Notes: a model not told the origin generated them from the sequence alone. Counted from the stretch's first letter, positions 34,639 through 43,908 are shown. The stretch is DNA of 64,000 nucleotides from Dokdonia sp. 4H-3-7-5 (GCF_000212355.1 NC_015496.1:2323501-2387500), one strand, 5' to 3'. Numbers and translations are program-made.

Positions 34639-35911
34639 TTATTTTACCAAATAATGGTTTCCGAAAGATAAACAGTAATACCAATAAATGTATAAAATAA
34701 CTAAAGCAATGTCCCATAGACGCTCCCTCATATCCAAATTTACGCACCAAGTAAATTCCAGAACAATAGATTACTCCTAGAGATATTATCTCTGTTATTA
34801 AAAATAACTTTAGATTGTTTGTTGCAATAATTTGATATCCTATCACGATGGAAGCTACCTTAAAAAAATCACCTAAGAGCTGCCATTTAAAAAGATGCGT
34901 CATGGGGATAAAATCTTCGGTAAAAACAAGTCCTATAATAAAATGACGTAGTAGAAATATTACCACAAGTCCAACTCCAAAGAGTGGAAGAACAGTTTTA
35001 TAAAACCCAAATATCTCCTTTCTGAAGGATGCGTCTGTACTTGCCTTTGCGAGTTGAGGAAGTATATACAACGTCATTAGTGTGGCGACAAACTTCACAT
35101 AATAACTAGATATTCTGGTCATTGCATCCCAGTAACCAGCACCATCACCTATCTCTTTACGTATGGCAATGTATACGAGCGGCAGCACAATCATAGAGAA
35201 CAAAGCCATAAGTGTGTACGATCCTAGCTTTAGTAGCGCTGCTGTATCAAAGTTTGACCATAAAATACTTCTCAATACATCACCTTGCTTTCCTAATGCA
35301 ATTAAGGTAATCACAAGTATCACTGCTGGACTTATAACTAGTGCAAATAGTGCACCTTGCACACCGTAGTATACAATACTTAACACCGCTATAGCAAGAC
35401 CTAAAAGATTAGAAAATATTTGAATGTTAACCACCTTCTTATAAGCCGACTGCCCATTAATAACGGCTAGCAGAATACCGTTAAGTGTTATAAACGGCAA
35501 GGCTATAGCTAGCAATTTAAATACGTATATGTACTGTGTCCTTTCTCCAAAAACCTGTGTATTAAAATATGTTGCGCCTACATATAACACCGACGATACA
35601 ATTAAAGTCGCAACGAGACTCACAATAACAACTGTAGATAATAATTTTGACAATAAATGACTCTTCTCATCACCGGTAGCTACATACTTGACAATACCGT
35701 TAGACAAACCTAGATTTCCTGCAGCTTGAGCCGAAGTAATAAAATTGCGCAGATAACCTAGCAATGCCATGCCACGCTCTCCTAGATAAATAGCAATAAG
35801 TTTTGAAGTTATAAGACCTCCTAAAATTTGAAGAATTACACTCACAGCATTTATCGAGCCTATCTTTAAAAGAGTATTATTACCTATACTAGCGCGTATT
35901 TTACTTAGCAT
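34622..35911 (-). CDS. Polysaccharide flippase (Wzx-like, MOP superfamily)
   Basis: 429-aa polytopic membrane protein with about twelve hydrophobic helices. It begins with a short basic stretch then INAVSVILQILGGLITSKLIA and the conserved YLGERGMALLG segment typical of O-antigen translocases of the Wzx/PST type. It would flip an undecaprenyl-linked repeat unit across the inner membrane. It is in an operon with the aminotransferase (7-nt overlap upstream) and the acyltransferase downstream, which supports the Wzx role. No polymerase gene is in this cluster. Confidence 0.87.
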   Translation of the reverse strand: MLSKIRASIGNNTLLKIGSINAVSVILQILGGLITSKLIAIYLGERGMALLGYLRNFITSAQAAGNLGLSNGIVKYVATGDEKSHLLSKLLSTVVIVSLVATLIVSSVLYVGATYFNTQVFGERTQYIYVFKLLAIALPFITLNGILLAVINGQSAYKKVVNIQIFSNLLGLAIAVLSIVYYGVQGALFALVISPAVILVITLIALGKQGDVLRSILWSNFDTAALLKLGSYTLMALFSMIVLPLVYIAIRKEIGDGAGYWDAMTRISSYYVKFVATLMTLYILPQLAKASTDASFRKEIFGFYKTVLPLFGVGLVVIFLLRHFIIGLVFTEDFIPMTHLFKWQLLGDFFKVASIVIGYQIIATNNLKLFLITEIISLGVIYCSGIYLVRKFGYEGASMGHCFSYFIHLLVLLFIFRKPLFGKIIAASE

Positions 35912-37011
35912 CTAAAGTTGTTTAGCGCTGTTATAATTTCCTCAACATTTTCCTCTGATAATGCTGGTGATAGAGGAATACTAAGTACCTCATTATGCAA
36001 TTGCTGACAAACGGGAAATGATTGCATATTGTACTCGCTAAGTGCCTCTTGTTTATGAGGAGGAACTGGATAATGAATATTAGTCCCTATCCCTTGATTT
36101 TGTAAGTGTGTCTGTAATTGATCTCGATAAACACTTCGTATCACAAACAAGTGCCACACATGATTTTCCTCTTTATCTAATTGAGGTAGTAAAATATGTT
36201 TATTATCAATCTTACTGAGATATTGGATCGCAATCTCACGACGTTTTTGATTTTGTATGTCTAATTCTCTTAATTTTATTCTCAAGAAGGCCGCTTGTAA
36301 CTCGTCAAGTCTAGAATTAACTCCTGCATATTCGGCTACATAGCGTTCTTTAAAGCCGTAATTTCTATATTTTTTTACCACCTGAGCCAGCGATTCATTA
36401 TCTGTGGTAATTGCTCCGGCATCTCCTAAGGCTCCTAGATTTTTAGTAGGGTAAAAACTGTGTGCACTCGCATCTGCTAGTGATCCGCTGCGATTTCCTT
36501 TAACATCCTTCGCTCCGTGTGATTGTGCGCAATCTGTAATTACAAATAGGTTATACGCTTTCGCGAAAGCGTTAATCCTTTCCATATCCGTAAGTTTCCC
36601 ATACAAGTGTGTAGGTAACACTACTTTCGTTTTAAGAGTAATTTTATGTTCTAGATCTTCAAAATCGAAATTATATGTAAGTAACGAAGCTTCTACTAAT
36701 ACTGGAATCAAACCAGCTTGCTTAATAGCGATAATCGTAGCGATATACGTATTACTTGCAACTAAAACCTCGTCTCCTTCCTGAAGCTGTTCTAAGATTT
36801 TATAGCCTTCAAAAATGAGTCGTAAAGCATCGAGACCATTTGCTGTACCTACACAATGTGTTGTTCCACAATACTGAGCATATTCTGCTTCAAAGAGTTG
36901 CACCTCTTCTCCTAGTACAAACCAACCTTCCGCTAAAAAGGAATCGAACTTGTTTTTAAACTCCTGTTCAAAGGGAGCATTTATTTTCTTAAGATCTAAA
37001 AATGGAATCAT
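35905..37011 (-). CDS. DegT/DnrJ/EryC1 sugar aminotransferase (FdtB/QdtB-like)
   Basis: 368-aa PLP-dependent aminotransferase of nucleotide sugars. It begins MIPFLDLKKIN, has VASNTYIATI near residue 85, DCAQSHGA near residue 160 and the PLP lysine at position 190 in SFYPTKNLGALGDAGAI, a segment characteristic of the FdtB/QdtB branch. With the FdtA-like cupin it would make a dTDP-3-amino-3,6-dideoxyhexose. It overlaps the upstream gene by four bases (ATGA). A perfect palindrome copy at 36556-36571 encodes AFAKA. Confidence 0.9.
   Translation of the reverse strand: MIPFLDLKKINAPFEQEFKNKFDSFLAEGWFVLGEEVQLFEAEYAQYCGTTHCVGTANGLDALRLIFEGYKILEQLQEGDEVLVASNTYIATIIAIKQAGLIPVLVEASLLTYNFDFEDLEHKITLKTKVVLPTHLYGKLTDMERINAFAKAYNLFVITDCAQSHGAKDVKGNRSGSLADASAHSFYPTKNLGALGDAGAITTDNESLAQVVKKYRNYGFKERYVAEYAGVNSRLDELQAAFLRIKLRELDIQNQKRREIAIQYLSKIDNKHILLPQLDKEENHVWHLFVIRSVYRDQLQTHLQNQGIGTNIHYPVPPHKQEALSEYNMQSFPVCQQLHNEVLSIPLSPALSEENVEEIITALNNFRC
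36556..36571. repeat. Iterated palindrome, perfect 16-mer
   Basis: Perfect copy inside the aminotransferase gene, read as AFAKA. Confidence 0.93.
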
Positions 37012-37988
37012 ACCAGTACGTTATTTAAATAGATATGATTTGCAGTGTTTATTTTAAAGTTTCGATGCACAAAAGTACGTGCGCCAAAACATTCCTTCCA
37101 ATAAGTAAGTCCTTTATTGAGTTGTTTTCCTGCATTCTCATTTGATGTTCCAAAATCAAAATACCGCTTGTCTTTAAAGGTAATTTTTATAAGATGATTA
37201 AAGAGAAAGTCTAATGTACCTAAAGTTTGCTTTTTACTATTTGCCGAGATATACTGGACATGTGCTGTAGTACTTGTCTCAAATATTGTAGCACCACCAA
37301 CAATTTGCCCATTATGGTAAACATTAAACTGTCTAATATTATTAGGGAACGCTTTCTTTAATAAGGTTATCTCTTCTATAGAGTGTGTAGGTTCCGCATT
37401 ATGTTGCTCTTTAAGGTTAGGAATTAATATAACATCCCAGAAATCTTCAAGATTATCTTCTTCTTTAATAAGTAAATCGTGTTTTTGAGCTTTCTTTACA
37501 CCTTCAAGCCTATTAGATTGAATCTGTATGTCATTTCTATAATCAATGACTGAGGCGCTATCCACTCTATAGCAAGCCCCTTGAACGAGTTGTAAAAGAT
37601 AGTCTAGTCCTTCGCTAGGCAAACGATTGTAAAAACTAGGAATCTGCTTTAAGTAAAGCGTCTGGATATTTATGGACTCTAAATAAGTGAGTAGCTCTTT
37701 AAATAACTCTAGTACGTCCGCAATCTTGAGGGAGGCTAGCATTAATAATCCTCCATAAGTAAGTCCTTGATGACTATAGATTGTTTCTCCTTTAAGATTT
37801 GCCGGTAGCAGTGCGACTACTTTTTTGTTCTTATAAATCATCAGTGAGTTATCTATAAAACGATCAGAATGATACTCCATAAATGCCCTATTATGAAGAA
37901 ATGTTGCGTTGCACGATAGCGCGACAAAATCGTTCCACTGGATGGTGTCCTTTTGTTGAAACTTATGGATGGTATAAGATGATTTCAA
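37008..37988 (-). CDS. FemAB-like GNAT-fold acyltransferase
   Basis: 326-aa protein resembling FemAB/lipid II aminoacyltransferase-type GNAT enzymes. It has a WNDFVALSCNATFLHNR opening, a central GVKKAQKHDLLI segment, GGATIFETSTTAHVQYISA near residue 230 and a C-terminal FDFGTSNENAGKQLNKGL. In polysaccharide clusters such proteins often acylate amino sugars, which fits the FdtAB-like context. The start is TTG at 37988, as no ATG occurs before residue 38. A TATGTTTG box (minus strand, 38023-38030) lies upstream. Exact reaction unknown. Confidence 0.78.
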   Translation of the reverse strand: MKSSYTIHKFQQKDTIQWNDFVALSCNATFLHNRAFMEYHSDRFIDNSLMIYKNKKVVALLPANLKGETIYSHQGLTYGGLLMLASLKIADVLELFKELLTYLESINIQTLYLKQIPSFYNRLPSEGLDYLLQLVQGACYRVDSASVIDYRNDIQIQSNRLEGVKKAQKHDLLIKEEDNLEDFWDVILIPNLKEQHNAEPTHSIEEITLLKKAFPNNIRQFNVYHNGQIVGGATIFETSTTAHVQYISANSKKQTLGTLDFLFNHLIKITFKDKRYFDFGTSNENAGKQLNKGLTYWKECFGARTFVHRNFKINTANHIYLNNVLV

Positions 37989-38022
37989 ATACTGGGAGTT
38001 GCTCTATTAGTACTGTAAAATA

Positions 38023-38030
38023 CAAACATA
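38023..38030 (-). promoter_or_regulatory. Putative -7 element upstream of the FemAB-flippase operon
   Basis: TATGTTTG on the minus strand matches TAnnTTTG, 34 nt before the TTG start. I see no clear TTG at -33. Confidence 0.35.
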
Positions 38031-38153
38031 ATTATATATAATCGTTGTTTTGATAGATGTTAGCCAGCGTATATAGATTTTCGAAATTTAAACGAGCTAC
38101 CTCAAATACTAGACTTAAAAGCCACTACAAATAGTATCAATCACTATTGCCCA

Positions 38154-38187
38154 TAAAAAAACCTACTCAGTACGAGTAGGTTTTTTC
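38154..38187 (-). terminator. Rho-independent terminator of typA
   Basis: AACCTACTC-GTAC-TGAGTAGGTT hairpin with T-runs on both strands, so it could also stop leftward or rightward readthrough. It lies 26 nt past the typA stop. Confidence 0.9.
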
Positions 38188-38212
38188 TATAGTATTTTTA
38201 TTTCTAAGATTC

Positions 38213-40009
38213 TTAAGCTATTTTAAAACGCTTACGATCTACCTCTTTAAGGTAAACTTTACGTAATCTCAAGTGATTAGGAGTAACCTCTACATACTCA
38301 TCTTTCTGAATATATTCTAGCGCCTCTTCTAATGAAAACTTGATAGCAGGAACAATCTTTGCCTTATCATCTGCACCAGATGAACGTACGTTAGATTGCT
38401 TCTTAGCTTTTGTGATGTTGATGTTCATGTCATCTTGACGAGAGTTCTCACCAATTACTTGACCTTCATAAATATCTTCACCTGGAGATACGAAGAATTT
38501 ACCTCTATCCTGTAATTTATCGATAGAATAAGGAATTGCATTTCCATTTTCCATAGATACTAAAGATCCAGATATACGTCCAGGAATATCTCCTTTAAAA
38601 GGCTGGTATTCTTTAAAACGGTGAGCCATAATTGCTTCTCCTGCAGTTGCAGTAAGTAGTTGATTACGTAATCCTATAATACCACGTGATGGAATTAAGA
38701 ATTCAATAATCATACGCTCTCCTTTTGCCTCCATAGAAAGCATTTCACCTTTACGCATTGTCACAAACTCAACAGCGCGACCAGATACATTTTCCGGAAG
38801 GTCAATAGTAAGCTCTTCTATAGGCTCACATTTTACTCCGTCTATTTCTTTTATAATTACTTGCGGCTGCCCGATTTGTAATTCATATCCTTCACGGCGC
38901 ATTGTTTCAATTAGTACAGAGAGGTGCATTACTCCACGACCATACACTAAGAATTTATCTGCACTGTCTGTATCATTAACACGAAGTGCAAGGTTCTTTT
39001 CAAGCTCTTTTGTTAAGCGATCTTTAATGTGACGTGATGTTACAAACTTTCCATCTTTTCCAAAGAAAGGTGAATCGTTAATTGAGAAAAGCATACTCAT
39101 TGTAGGCTCATCAATATCGATAGTTGCAAGACCTTCTGGGTTTTCAAAATCTGCAACAGTATCACCTATTTCAAATCCTTCTAATCCTACAATTGCACAA
39201 ATATCACCAGCTTGAACGCTTGGTACTTTTAAACGACCTAAACCGTCAAAAGTGTGTAATTCTTTAATACGTGTTTTCTTAATAGTTCCATCACGCTTTA
39301 CAAGAGATACTTGCATACCTTCTGTAAGTTCACCACGGTTAAGACGTCCTATTGCGATACGTCCTGTAAATGAAGAAAAGTCTAAAGATGTAATTAACAT
39401 CTGTGTGTTACCTTCCTTTACTTCTGGTACTGGAATGTGCTCCATAACCATTTCTAACAATGGCTCGATAGAATCTGTTTCTTTCTCCCAGTCGTCACTC
39501 ATCCAGTTATTCTTTGCACTACCATATACAGTAGGGAAGTCTAGCTGCCACTCTTCTGCACCTAATTCGAACATAAGGTCAAAAACCTTTTCATGTACAA
39601 TATCTGGAGTACAGTTTTCTTTATCTACTTTATTAATCACCACACAAGGCTTAAGACCAAGGTCAATAGCTTTTTGTAGTACAAAACGTGTTTGCGGCAT
39701 AGGCCCTTCAAATGCATCTACAAGAAGACATACACCGTCTGCCATATTCAATACACGCTCTACTTCACCACCAAAATCGGCGTGACCAGGAGTATCGATA
39801 ATGTTAATTTTCGTTCCCTTGTACATTACAGAAACATTCTTAGAAGTAATTGTAATCCCGCGCTCACGCTCAAGATCGTTATTATCTAAAATAAGTTCTC
39901 CTTTAGATTCGTTTTCTCTAAAAAGCTCACAGTGATACATAATTTTGTCTACCAGGGTTGTCTTACCGTGGTCTACGTGGGCGATAATCGCGATATTCCT
40001 TACGTCCAT
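38213..40009 (-). CDS. typA: Translational GTPase TypA/BipA
   Basis: 598-aa ribosome-binding GTPase involved in ribosome assembly and stress adaptation. The GTP-binding domain has G1 AHVDHGKTTL (10-19), switch I RERGITI, G3 DTPGHADF and G4 NKVDK. Domain II, the EF-G-like domain V (PSRGIIGLRNQLLTAT, near residue 425) and the C-terminal TypA-specific domain are all present, so it is full length. A TACTTTTG box sits 34 nt upstream and a strong terminator downstream. Confidence 0.97.
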   Translation of the reverse strand: MDVRNIAIIAHVDHGKTTLVDKIMYHCELFRENESKGELILDNNDLERERGITITSKNVSVMYKGTKINIIDTPGHADFGGEVERVLNMADGVCLLVDAFEGPMPQTRFVLQKAIDLGLKPCVVINKVDKENCTPDIVHEKVFDLMFELGAEEWQLDFPTVYGSAKNNWMSDDWEKETDSIEPLLEMVMEHIPVPEVKEGNTQMLITSLDFSSFTGRIAIGRLNRGELTEGMQVSLVKRDGTIKKTRIKELHTFDGLGRLKVPSVQAGDICAIVGLEGFEIGDTVADFENPEGLATIDIDEPTMSMLFSINDSPFFGKDGKFVTSRHIKDRLTKELEKNLALRVNDTDSADKFLVYGRGVMHLSVLIETMRREGYELQIGQPQVIIKEIDGVKCEPIEELTIDLPENVSGRAVEFVTMRKGEMLSMEAKGERMIIEFLIPSRGIIGLRNQLLTATAGEAIMAHRFKEYQPFKGDIPGRISGSLVSMENGNAIPYSIDKLQDRGKFFVSPGEDIYEGQVIGENSRQDDMNINITKAKKQSNVRSSGADDKAKIVPAIKFSLEEALEYIQKDEYVEVTPNHLRLRKVYLKEVDRKRFKIA

Positions 40010-40043
40010 AATGGGTTGTATTAATGCCGTGTTTTTGGCGGTG

Positions 40044-40051
40044 CAAAAGTA
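40044..40051 (-). promoter_or_regulatory. Putative -7 element of typA
   Basis: TACTTTTG on the minus strand matches TAnnTTTG. The -33 TTG is not obvious. Confidence 0.4.
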
Positions 40052-40200
40052 AGTATTTTTAATTAAAATATTTACTATTACTATATTATATGTGCTTTCT
40101 CCTTTTAAAATGAATCAAAAAGCACTCAAATTATTGAAATAAAACAGCTTAGTTAATATATCAGTCTACTATTCAGAGCGATTACGGCGTCATATTATAT

Positions 40201-40336
40201 GGGCGTTACCCTACGGGTCAGGCTATCCGTTTTTACTCCTCCTCATTAAGAAAACCTCGCTATCAGCTCACATAAAAGTGAGATGGCTCGATGTTCTCAA
40301 TTCGTGTGGGGTAACCACTACTATCCTTAACGCAAC
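40201..40336. repeat. Flavobacterial intergenic repeat, copy A
   Basis: Starts GGGCGTTACCC, then ACGGGTCAGGCTATCCG, an internal CTCAC/GTGAG hairpin and a closing GGGTAACCACTACTATCC-TTAACGCA. The end motifs recur at 47376-47505. Similar elements occur, as I recall, in many flavobacterial genomes. It lies in the non-coding region between ndk and typA; the rest of that region shows nothing more than the ndk terminator. Confidence 0.55.
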
Positions 40337-40350
40337 AATAGCTGTAAATA

Positions 40351-40387
40351 AAAATGCTTCTTCTATGTTATATAGAAGAAGCATTTA
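40351..40387 (-). terminator. Rho-independent terminator of ndk
   Basis: ATGCTTCTTCTAT pairs with ATAGAAGAAGCAT around a 5-nt loop, with T-rich flanks on the minus strand. Confidence 0.85.
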
Positions 40388-40447
40388 AAATAAATCCTAG
40401 TGTGTAAAAACACATGTAAGATATGTATATGTTTATTGCGCTAGCAA

Positions 40448-40864
40448 TTAAAACATCTCACGTCCAGAAAAATGGAAAGCACCTTCAATAGCTGCATTCT
40501 CATCACTATCAGAACCGTGTACTGCATTTTCTCCCATAGAAGTTGCATATAAAGCACGGATAGTACCTTCTGCAGCATCTGCTGGGTTTGTTGCTCCAAT
40601 AAGCGTACGGAAATCTGCTACTGCATTTTCTTTTTCAAGAACTGCTGCAACGATAGGTCCGCGTGTCATAAACTCTACAAGCTCTCCAAAAAATGGACGC
40701 TCGTTGTGTACTGCATAAAATGTCTCAGCGTCTGCCTTCGTCATTTGAGTAAGTTTCATTGCTACAATACGGAAACCGCTAGCAGTAATTTTTTCTAAGA
40801 TTGCTCCGATGTGTCCGTTTTCAACGCCATCAGGCTTAATCATTGTAAAAGTTCTGTTTGTCAT
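40448..40864 (-). CDS. ndk: Nucleoside diphosphate kinase
   Basis: Transfers the gamma-phosphate of ATP to NDPs through a phosphohistidine. The 138-aa protein has [12 protein letters not shown] at the N-terminus and the active-site His116 in [11 protein letters not shown], with the closing FHFSGREMF. Length is typical. It is monocistronic with its own terminator. A half copy of the palindrome (40946-40959) lies upstream. Confidence 0.98.
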   Translation of the reverse strand: MTNRTFTMIKPDGVENGHIGAILEKITASGFRIVAMKLTQMTKADAETFYAVHNERPFFGELVEFMTRGPIVAAVLEKENAVADFRTLIGATNPADAAEGTIRALYATSMGENAVHGSDSDENAAIEGAFHFSGREMF

Positions 40865-41099
40865 AATTCTTTAATTTCTGCAATGGCGGTATTATCTCCC
40901 TACCTTCACTTAGTTTTTAGATGCCCACGTGTTGGGCTTTTAAAATTTTCGCGAAAGCGTAAAAACTCTTTCTTGAAATCGCGTGCAAAAATACTGCTTT
41001 TTAATGTTACCACCATATTAAGTTTTCATCTCCTTGAAAAGCTAAATATTTAATCACAAGCAGAAATAGAGCACAGCAGAAATTGTATATTCGCAAACT

Positions 41100-42116
41100 A
41101 TGAATATCTCTCAAATCTCAACAACAAAAGAGTTACTTAAAGACTCAAAAAGCATAGCTGTAATTCCTCATAAAAATCCTGATGGAGATGCTATGGGAAG
41201 TACACTTGCACTTGTAGCATATTTAAATAAAAAAGGTCATAAGGCAGTTGTAGTGGCGCCTAATGAGTATCCACATTTTTTAAAGTGGCTGCCAGGTCAT
41301 GACGATGTACTTTTTTACACATCTAATACAACTAATGCAAGGGATGCAATAAAAACAGCGGACCTCGTATTTACGTTAGACTTTAATCATTTTTCTAGAG
41401 TAGGAGACTTAGAAGAGGTGCTTGATAATGTCAAGGCTCCATTTATCATGATAGACCACCACCAGCAACCAGCAGATTATGCTGCGGTTACTTATAGTGA
41501 TACTGCCATGAGCAGTACTTGTGAGATGGTATATCATTTCATAAAAGCTTTAGGTGATGAGCAGCTAATTACTGCAGACATGGCTAGCTGTTTGTATACA
41601 GGCATCATGACAGACACTGGATCTTTTAGATTCTCATCTACCACCGCTACTACTCACGAGGTTATTGCTGCTCTTATTAAAAAAGGAGCAAATAACGACC
41701 AGATACACCAAAATATTTACGATACTAATAGCGAGTCTAGACTTCAACTCCTAGGTGTTGCTCTTAATAATCTTGTAGTCTTAAGGGAGTATAGAACTGC
41801 TTTTATTACTATGACGCAGAAAGAGCTAGATGACCATAATTTTCAAAAAGGGGATACAGAAGGTTTTGTAAATTATTGTCTTTCGCTAGAGGGCATTATA
41901 TTTGCTGTGATATTTATAGAACATAAAGCAGATAGTATTATAAAAATGTCGCTTAGATCTAAAGGTGAGTTCTCTGTAAATGAATTTGCTAGAGCTCATT
42001 ATAATGGTGGAGGACATACTAATGCCGCAGGTGGAAGAAGCGAGGTAGCACTTGCAGAAACTATTGCTAACTTTAAAGAGTTATTGCCTTCATATAAAGA
42101 CCAATTATCATCATGA
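41100..42116 (+). CDS. nrnA: Bifunctional oligoribonuclease / PAP phosphatase, DHH family
   Basis: DHH/DHHA1 phosphoesterase that degrades nano-RNAs and may hydrolyse 3'-phosphoadenosine 5'-phosphate. The 338-aa protein has motif I PHKNPDGDAMGS (24-35), the DHH motif in IMIDHHQQPADY near residue 120, TGIMTDTGSFRF near 163, and the C-terminal DHHA1 motif GGGHTNAAGG near residue 305. It is the first gene of a three-gene operon with gldI and a PPIase (4-nt overlap). Confidence 0.9.
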   Translation: MNISQISTTKELLKDSKSIAVIPHKNPDGDAMGSTLALVAYLNKKGHKAVVVAPNEYPHFLKWLPGHDDVLFYTSNTTNARDAIKTADLVFTLDFNHFSRVGDLEEVLDNVKAPFIMIDHHQQPADYAAVTYSDTAMSSTCEMVYHFIKALGDEQLITADMASCLYTGIMTDTGSFRFSSTTATTHEVIAALIKKGANNDQIHQNIYDTNSESRLQLLGVALNNLVVLREYRTAFITMTQKELDDHNFQKGDTEGFVNYCLSLEGIIFAVIFIEHKADSIIKMSLRSKGEFSVNEFARAHYNGGGHTNAAGGRSEVALAETIANFKELLPSYKDQLSS

Positions 42117-42664
42117 GAAATTTAATATTTCTGTTTTCTATATTCCTTATTGTTTCATGCTCTGAGACAGTTGCTCGCAGACCAGTTTCTCAAAAAACAG
42201 GATCTTACGTGAAGACAGAAACTATCTCTCGCAACAAAGAGCTTATTGCTCAAGATGAAGCAGCTATTAAGAAATTTATAGCTAGTGATACTTTAAACAT
42301 CTATAACCCTTCACCTAATGGTTTTTGGTATTCTTATATTGCAAAAGATACACTAGGTAAGCAAGCTCCTCAAGTAGGTGATCTTGTTTTGTTTAATTAC
42401 AACCTCGCAACAATCAACGGTAAGGAACTTGTTACGCAAGAAGAACTAGGAAATACGGTTACTCAAATAGATCAAAGTAATCCAGATATAATTACCGGAA
42501 TAAGGGAAGGACTTAAATTAATGAAGGAAGGAGAAACAATGACATTTCTATTTCCTAGTTATAAAGCTTACGGCTATTACGGTTTTGAAGATAGAATACC
42601 TAGCAATACCCCAGTGCGTAGTACCGTTACTTTACTTGAAATAAAAGACCAATCAAACGAATAA
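42113..42664 (+). CDS. gldI: Gliding-motility-associated FKBP-type peptidyl-prolyl isomerase lipoprotein
   Basis: 183-aa outer-envelope lipoprotein: signal and lipobox FLIVSC with the acylated Cys at about residue 16. The C-terminal FKBP domain (about 85-178) has GLKLMKEGETMTFLFPSYKAYG and ends TVTLLEI. Spacing and the N-terminal ETVARRPVSQKTGSYV resemble GldI of Flavobacterium, needed for gliding and T9SS function. In this window it would help fold exported surface proteins such as the two giants. Overlap with nrnA is ATGA. Confidence 0.83.
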   Translation: MRNLIFLFSIFLIVSCSETVARRPVSQKTGSYVKTETISRNKELIAQDEAAIKKFIASDTLNIYNPSPNGFWYSYIAKDTLGKQAPQVGDLVLFNYNLATINGKELVTQEELGNTVTQIDQSNPDIITGIREGLKLMKEGETMTFLFPSYKAYGYYGFEDRIPSNTPVRSTVTLLEIKDQSNE

Positions 42665-42678
42665 ATAAATCACAAACA

Positions 42679-43851
42679 ATGAAGAAAACAAGTATGTTAT
42701 TAGTTGCAGTAATTTTATCACTCTTTTCATGTAATGATAAATATCCAGATCTAGGAGATGGATTATATGCAGAAATCATCACAGATAAGGGAACCATGGT
42801 TGCAGAGCTTTTTTATAATGACGCCCCTGCAACGGTTGCAAATTTTGTTGCGCTAGCAGAAGGTACACACCCTCTAGCAGATAGCACATATGCTGGTAAG
42901 CCATTTTACAATGGATTAACCTTCCATAGAATCATAAAGGACTTTATGATTCAAGGTGGTGATCCTACAGGTACAGGTTCTGGTGATCCTGGATACAAGT
43001 TCTTTGACGAACTTACTCCTGAGCGTAGACATGATTCTGCAGGAGTTCTTTCTATGGCAAACTCTGGATATGCGACTAACGGAAGTCAGTTCTTTATTAC
43101 ACATAAAGCGACACCACATCTTGATGGTTATGACTCAAACGGAAATCTTAAAAACTGCGATAACCCTAGAGTAAGTTGTCATACAGTATGGGGTAAAGTA
43201 GTTACTGGACTAGAAGTTGTAGATGCTATTACAGAGGTAGAGCTTGAAGATCCACGTGCTGGAAAACCAAAAACTCCAGTAATTATCCAGCAAGTAAATA
43301 TCATCAGAAAAGGAAGTGATGTAAAGAATTACAACGCTGGTGAGACCTTTACAAATGAACTAGCTGCCTTTGAAGAAAACAAAGCAAAAGAAGCTGCCGA
43401 AAAAGCAAAGCAATTTGCTGGTAAAAAAGCAGAACTTGATGCTAAGAGAGAAGGAATTGAAGAACTTCCTAGCGGATTAGGAATTTACTTTGATCAAAAA
43501 GGAAAAGGAATAAAGCCTAATACTGGTCAAAAAGTAAAAGTAGAATATGCTGGTTTCTTTACAACGGGAGAGTTATTTGATACAAGTAGCGAAGAAGTAG
43601 CTGCTGCAAATAATAAACTAGACGACCGTAAGAAAGCTGCTGGACAATACAAACTTCTTGAAACAGTATATAGCCCAGAAGCTAGACTTATTGCTGGATT
43701 TAAAGAAGGATTACAATTAATGTCTATAGGTGATAAAGCAACACTATTCATCCCTTACCACTTAGGATACGGAGCACAAGGTTACCCTGGTGCAATACCT
43801 CCTAAGGCAGATCTTGTATTTGAAATTGAACTTGTAGAGATTGTAAAGTAA
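42679..43851 (+). CDS. Lipoprotein with fused cyclophilin and FKBP peptidyl-prolyl isomerase domains
   Basis: 390-aa predicted lipoprotein (lipobox LSLFSC, Cys at about residue 18). The first catalytic domain, about 28-215, is a cyclophilin (FYNGLTFHRIIKDFMIQGGD, then MANSGYATNGSQFFITH). A charged helical linker (about 225-260) rich in Lys and Glu leads to an FKBP domain, about 262-390 (KVKVEYAGFF, GLQLMSIGDKATLFIP, YGAQGYPGAIPP). Both isomerase families in one chain is unusual. It lies 14 nt downstream of gldI, so the operon encodes three isomerase domains. A hairpin terminator follows. Confidence 0.88.
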   Translation: MKKTSMLLVAVILSLFSCNDKYPDLGDGLYAEIITDKGTMVAELFYNDAPATVANFVALAEGTHPLADSTYAGKPFYNGLTFHRIIKDFMIQGGDPTGTGSGDPGYKFFDELTPERRHDSAGVLSMANSGYATNGSQFFITHKATPHLDGYDSNGNLKNCDNPRVSCHTVWGKVVTGLEVVDAITEVELEDPRAGKPKTPVIIQQVNIIRKGSDVKNYNAGETFTNELAAFEENKAKEAAEKAKQFAGKKAELDAKREGIEELPSGLGIYFDQKGKGIKPNTGQKVKVEYAGFFTTGELFDTSSEEVAAANNKLDDRKKAAGQYKLLETVYSPEARLIAGFKEGLQLMSIGDKATLFIPYHLGYGAQGYPGAIPPKADLVFEIELVEIVK

Positions 43852-43876
43852 TACAAACATTACAACCTATTAAAAA

Positions 43877-43908
43877 AGCTATCCATCTACGATGGCTAGC
43901 TTTTTTTT
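43877..43908 (+). terminator. Rho-independent terminator of the nrnA-gldI-PPIase operon
   Basis: AAGCTATCCATC-TAC-GATGGCTAGCTT hairpin, imperfect by one pair, followed by a T-run, 25 nt after the stop. Confidence 0.85.

Noticed and set aside
29648..38000. Horizontally acquired genomic island with phage or plasmid signatures
   Set aside because: Glycan clusters often vary by transfer, but I see no integrase, tRNA target, direct repeats or clear compositional break. Palindrome copies occur in it as in the rest of the window.
39252..39785. 177-codon open frame opposite typA
   Set aside because: It is a shadow of typA. Typical GTPase motifs are continuous on the minus strand, and the plus-strand translation shows no recognisable feature.
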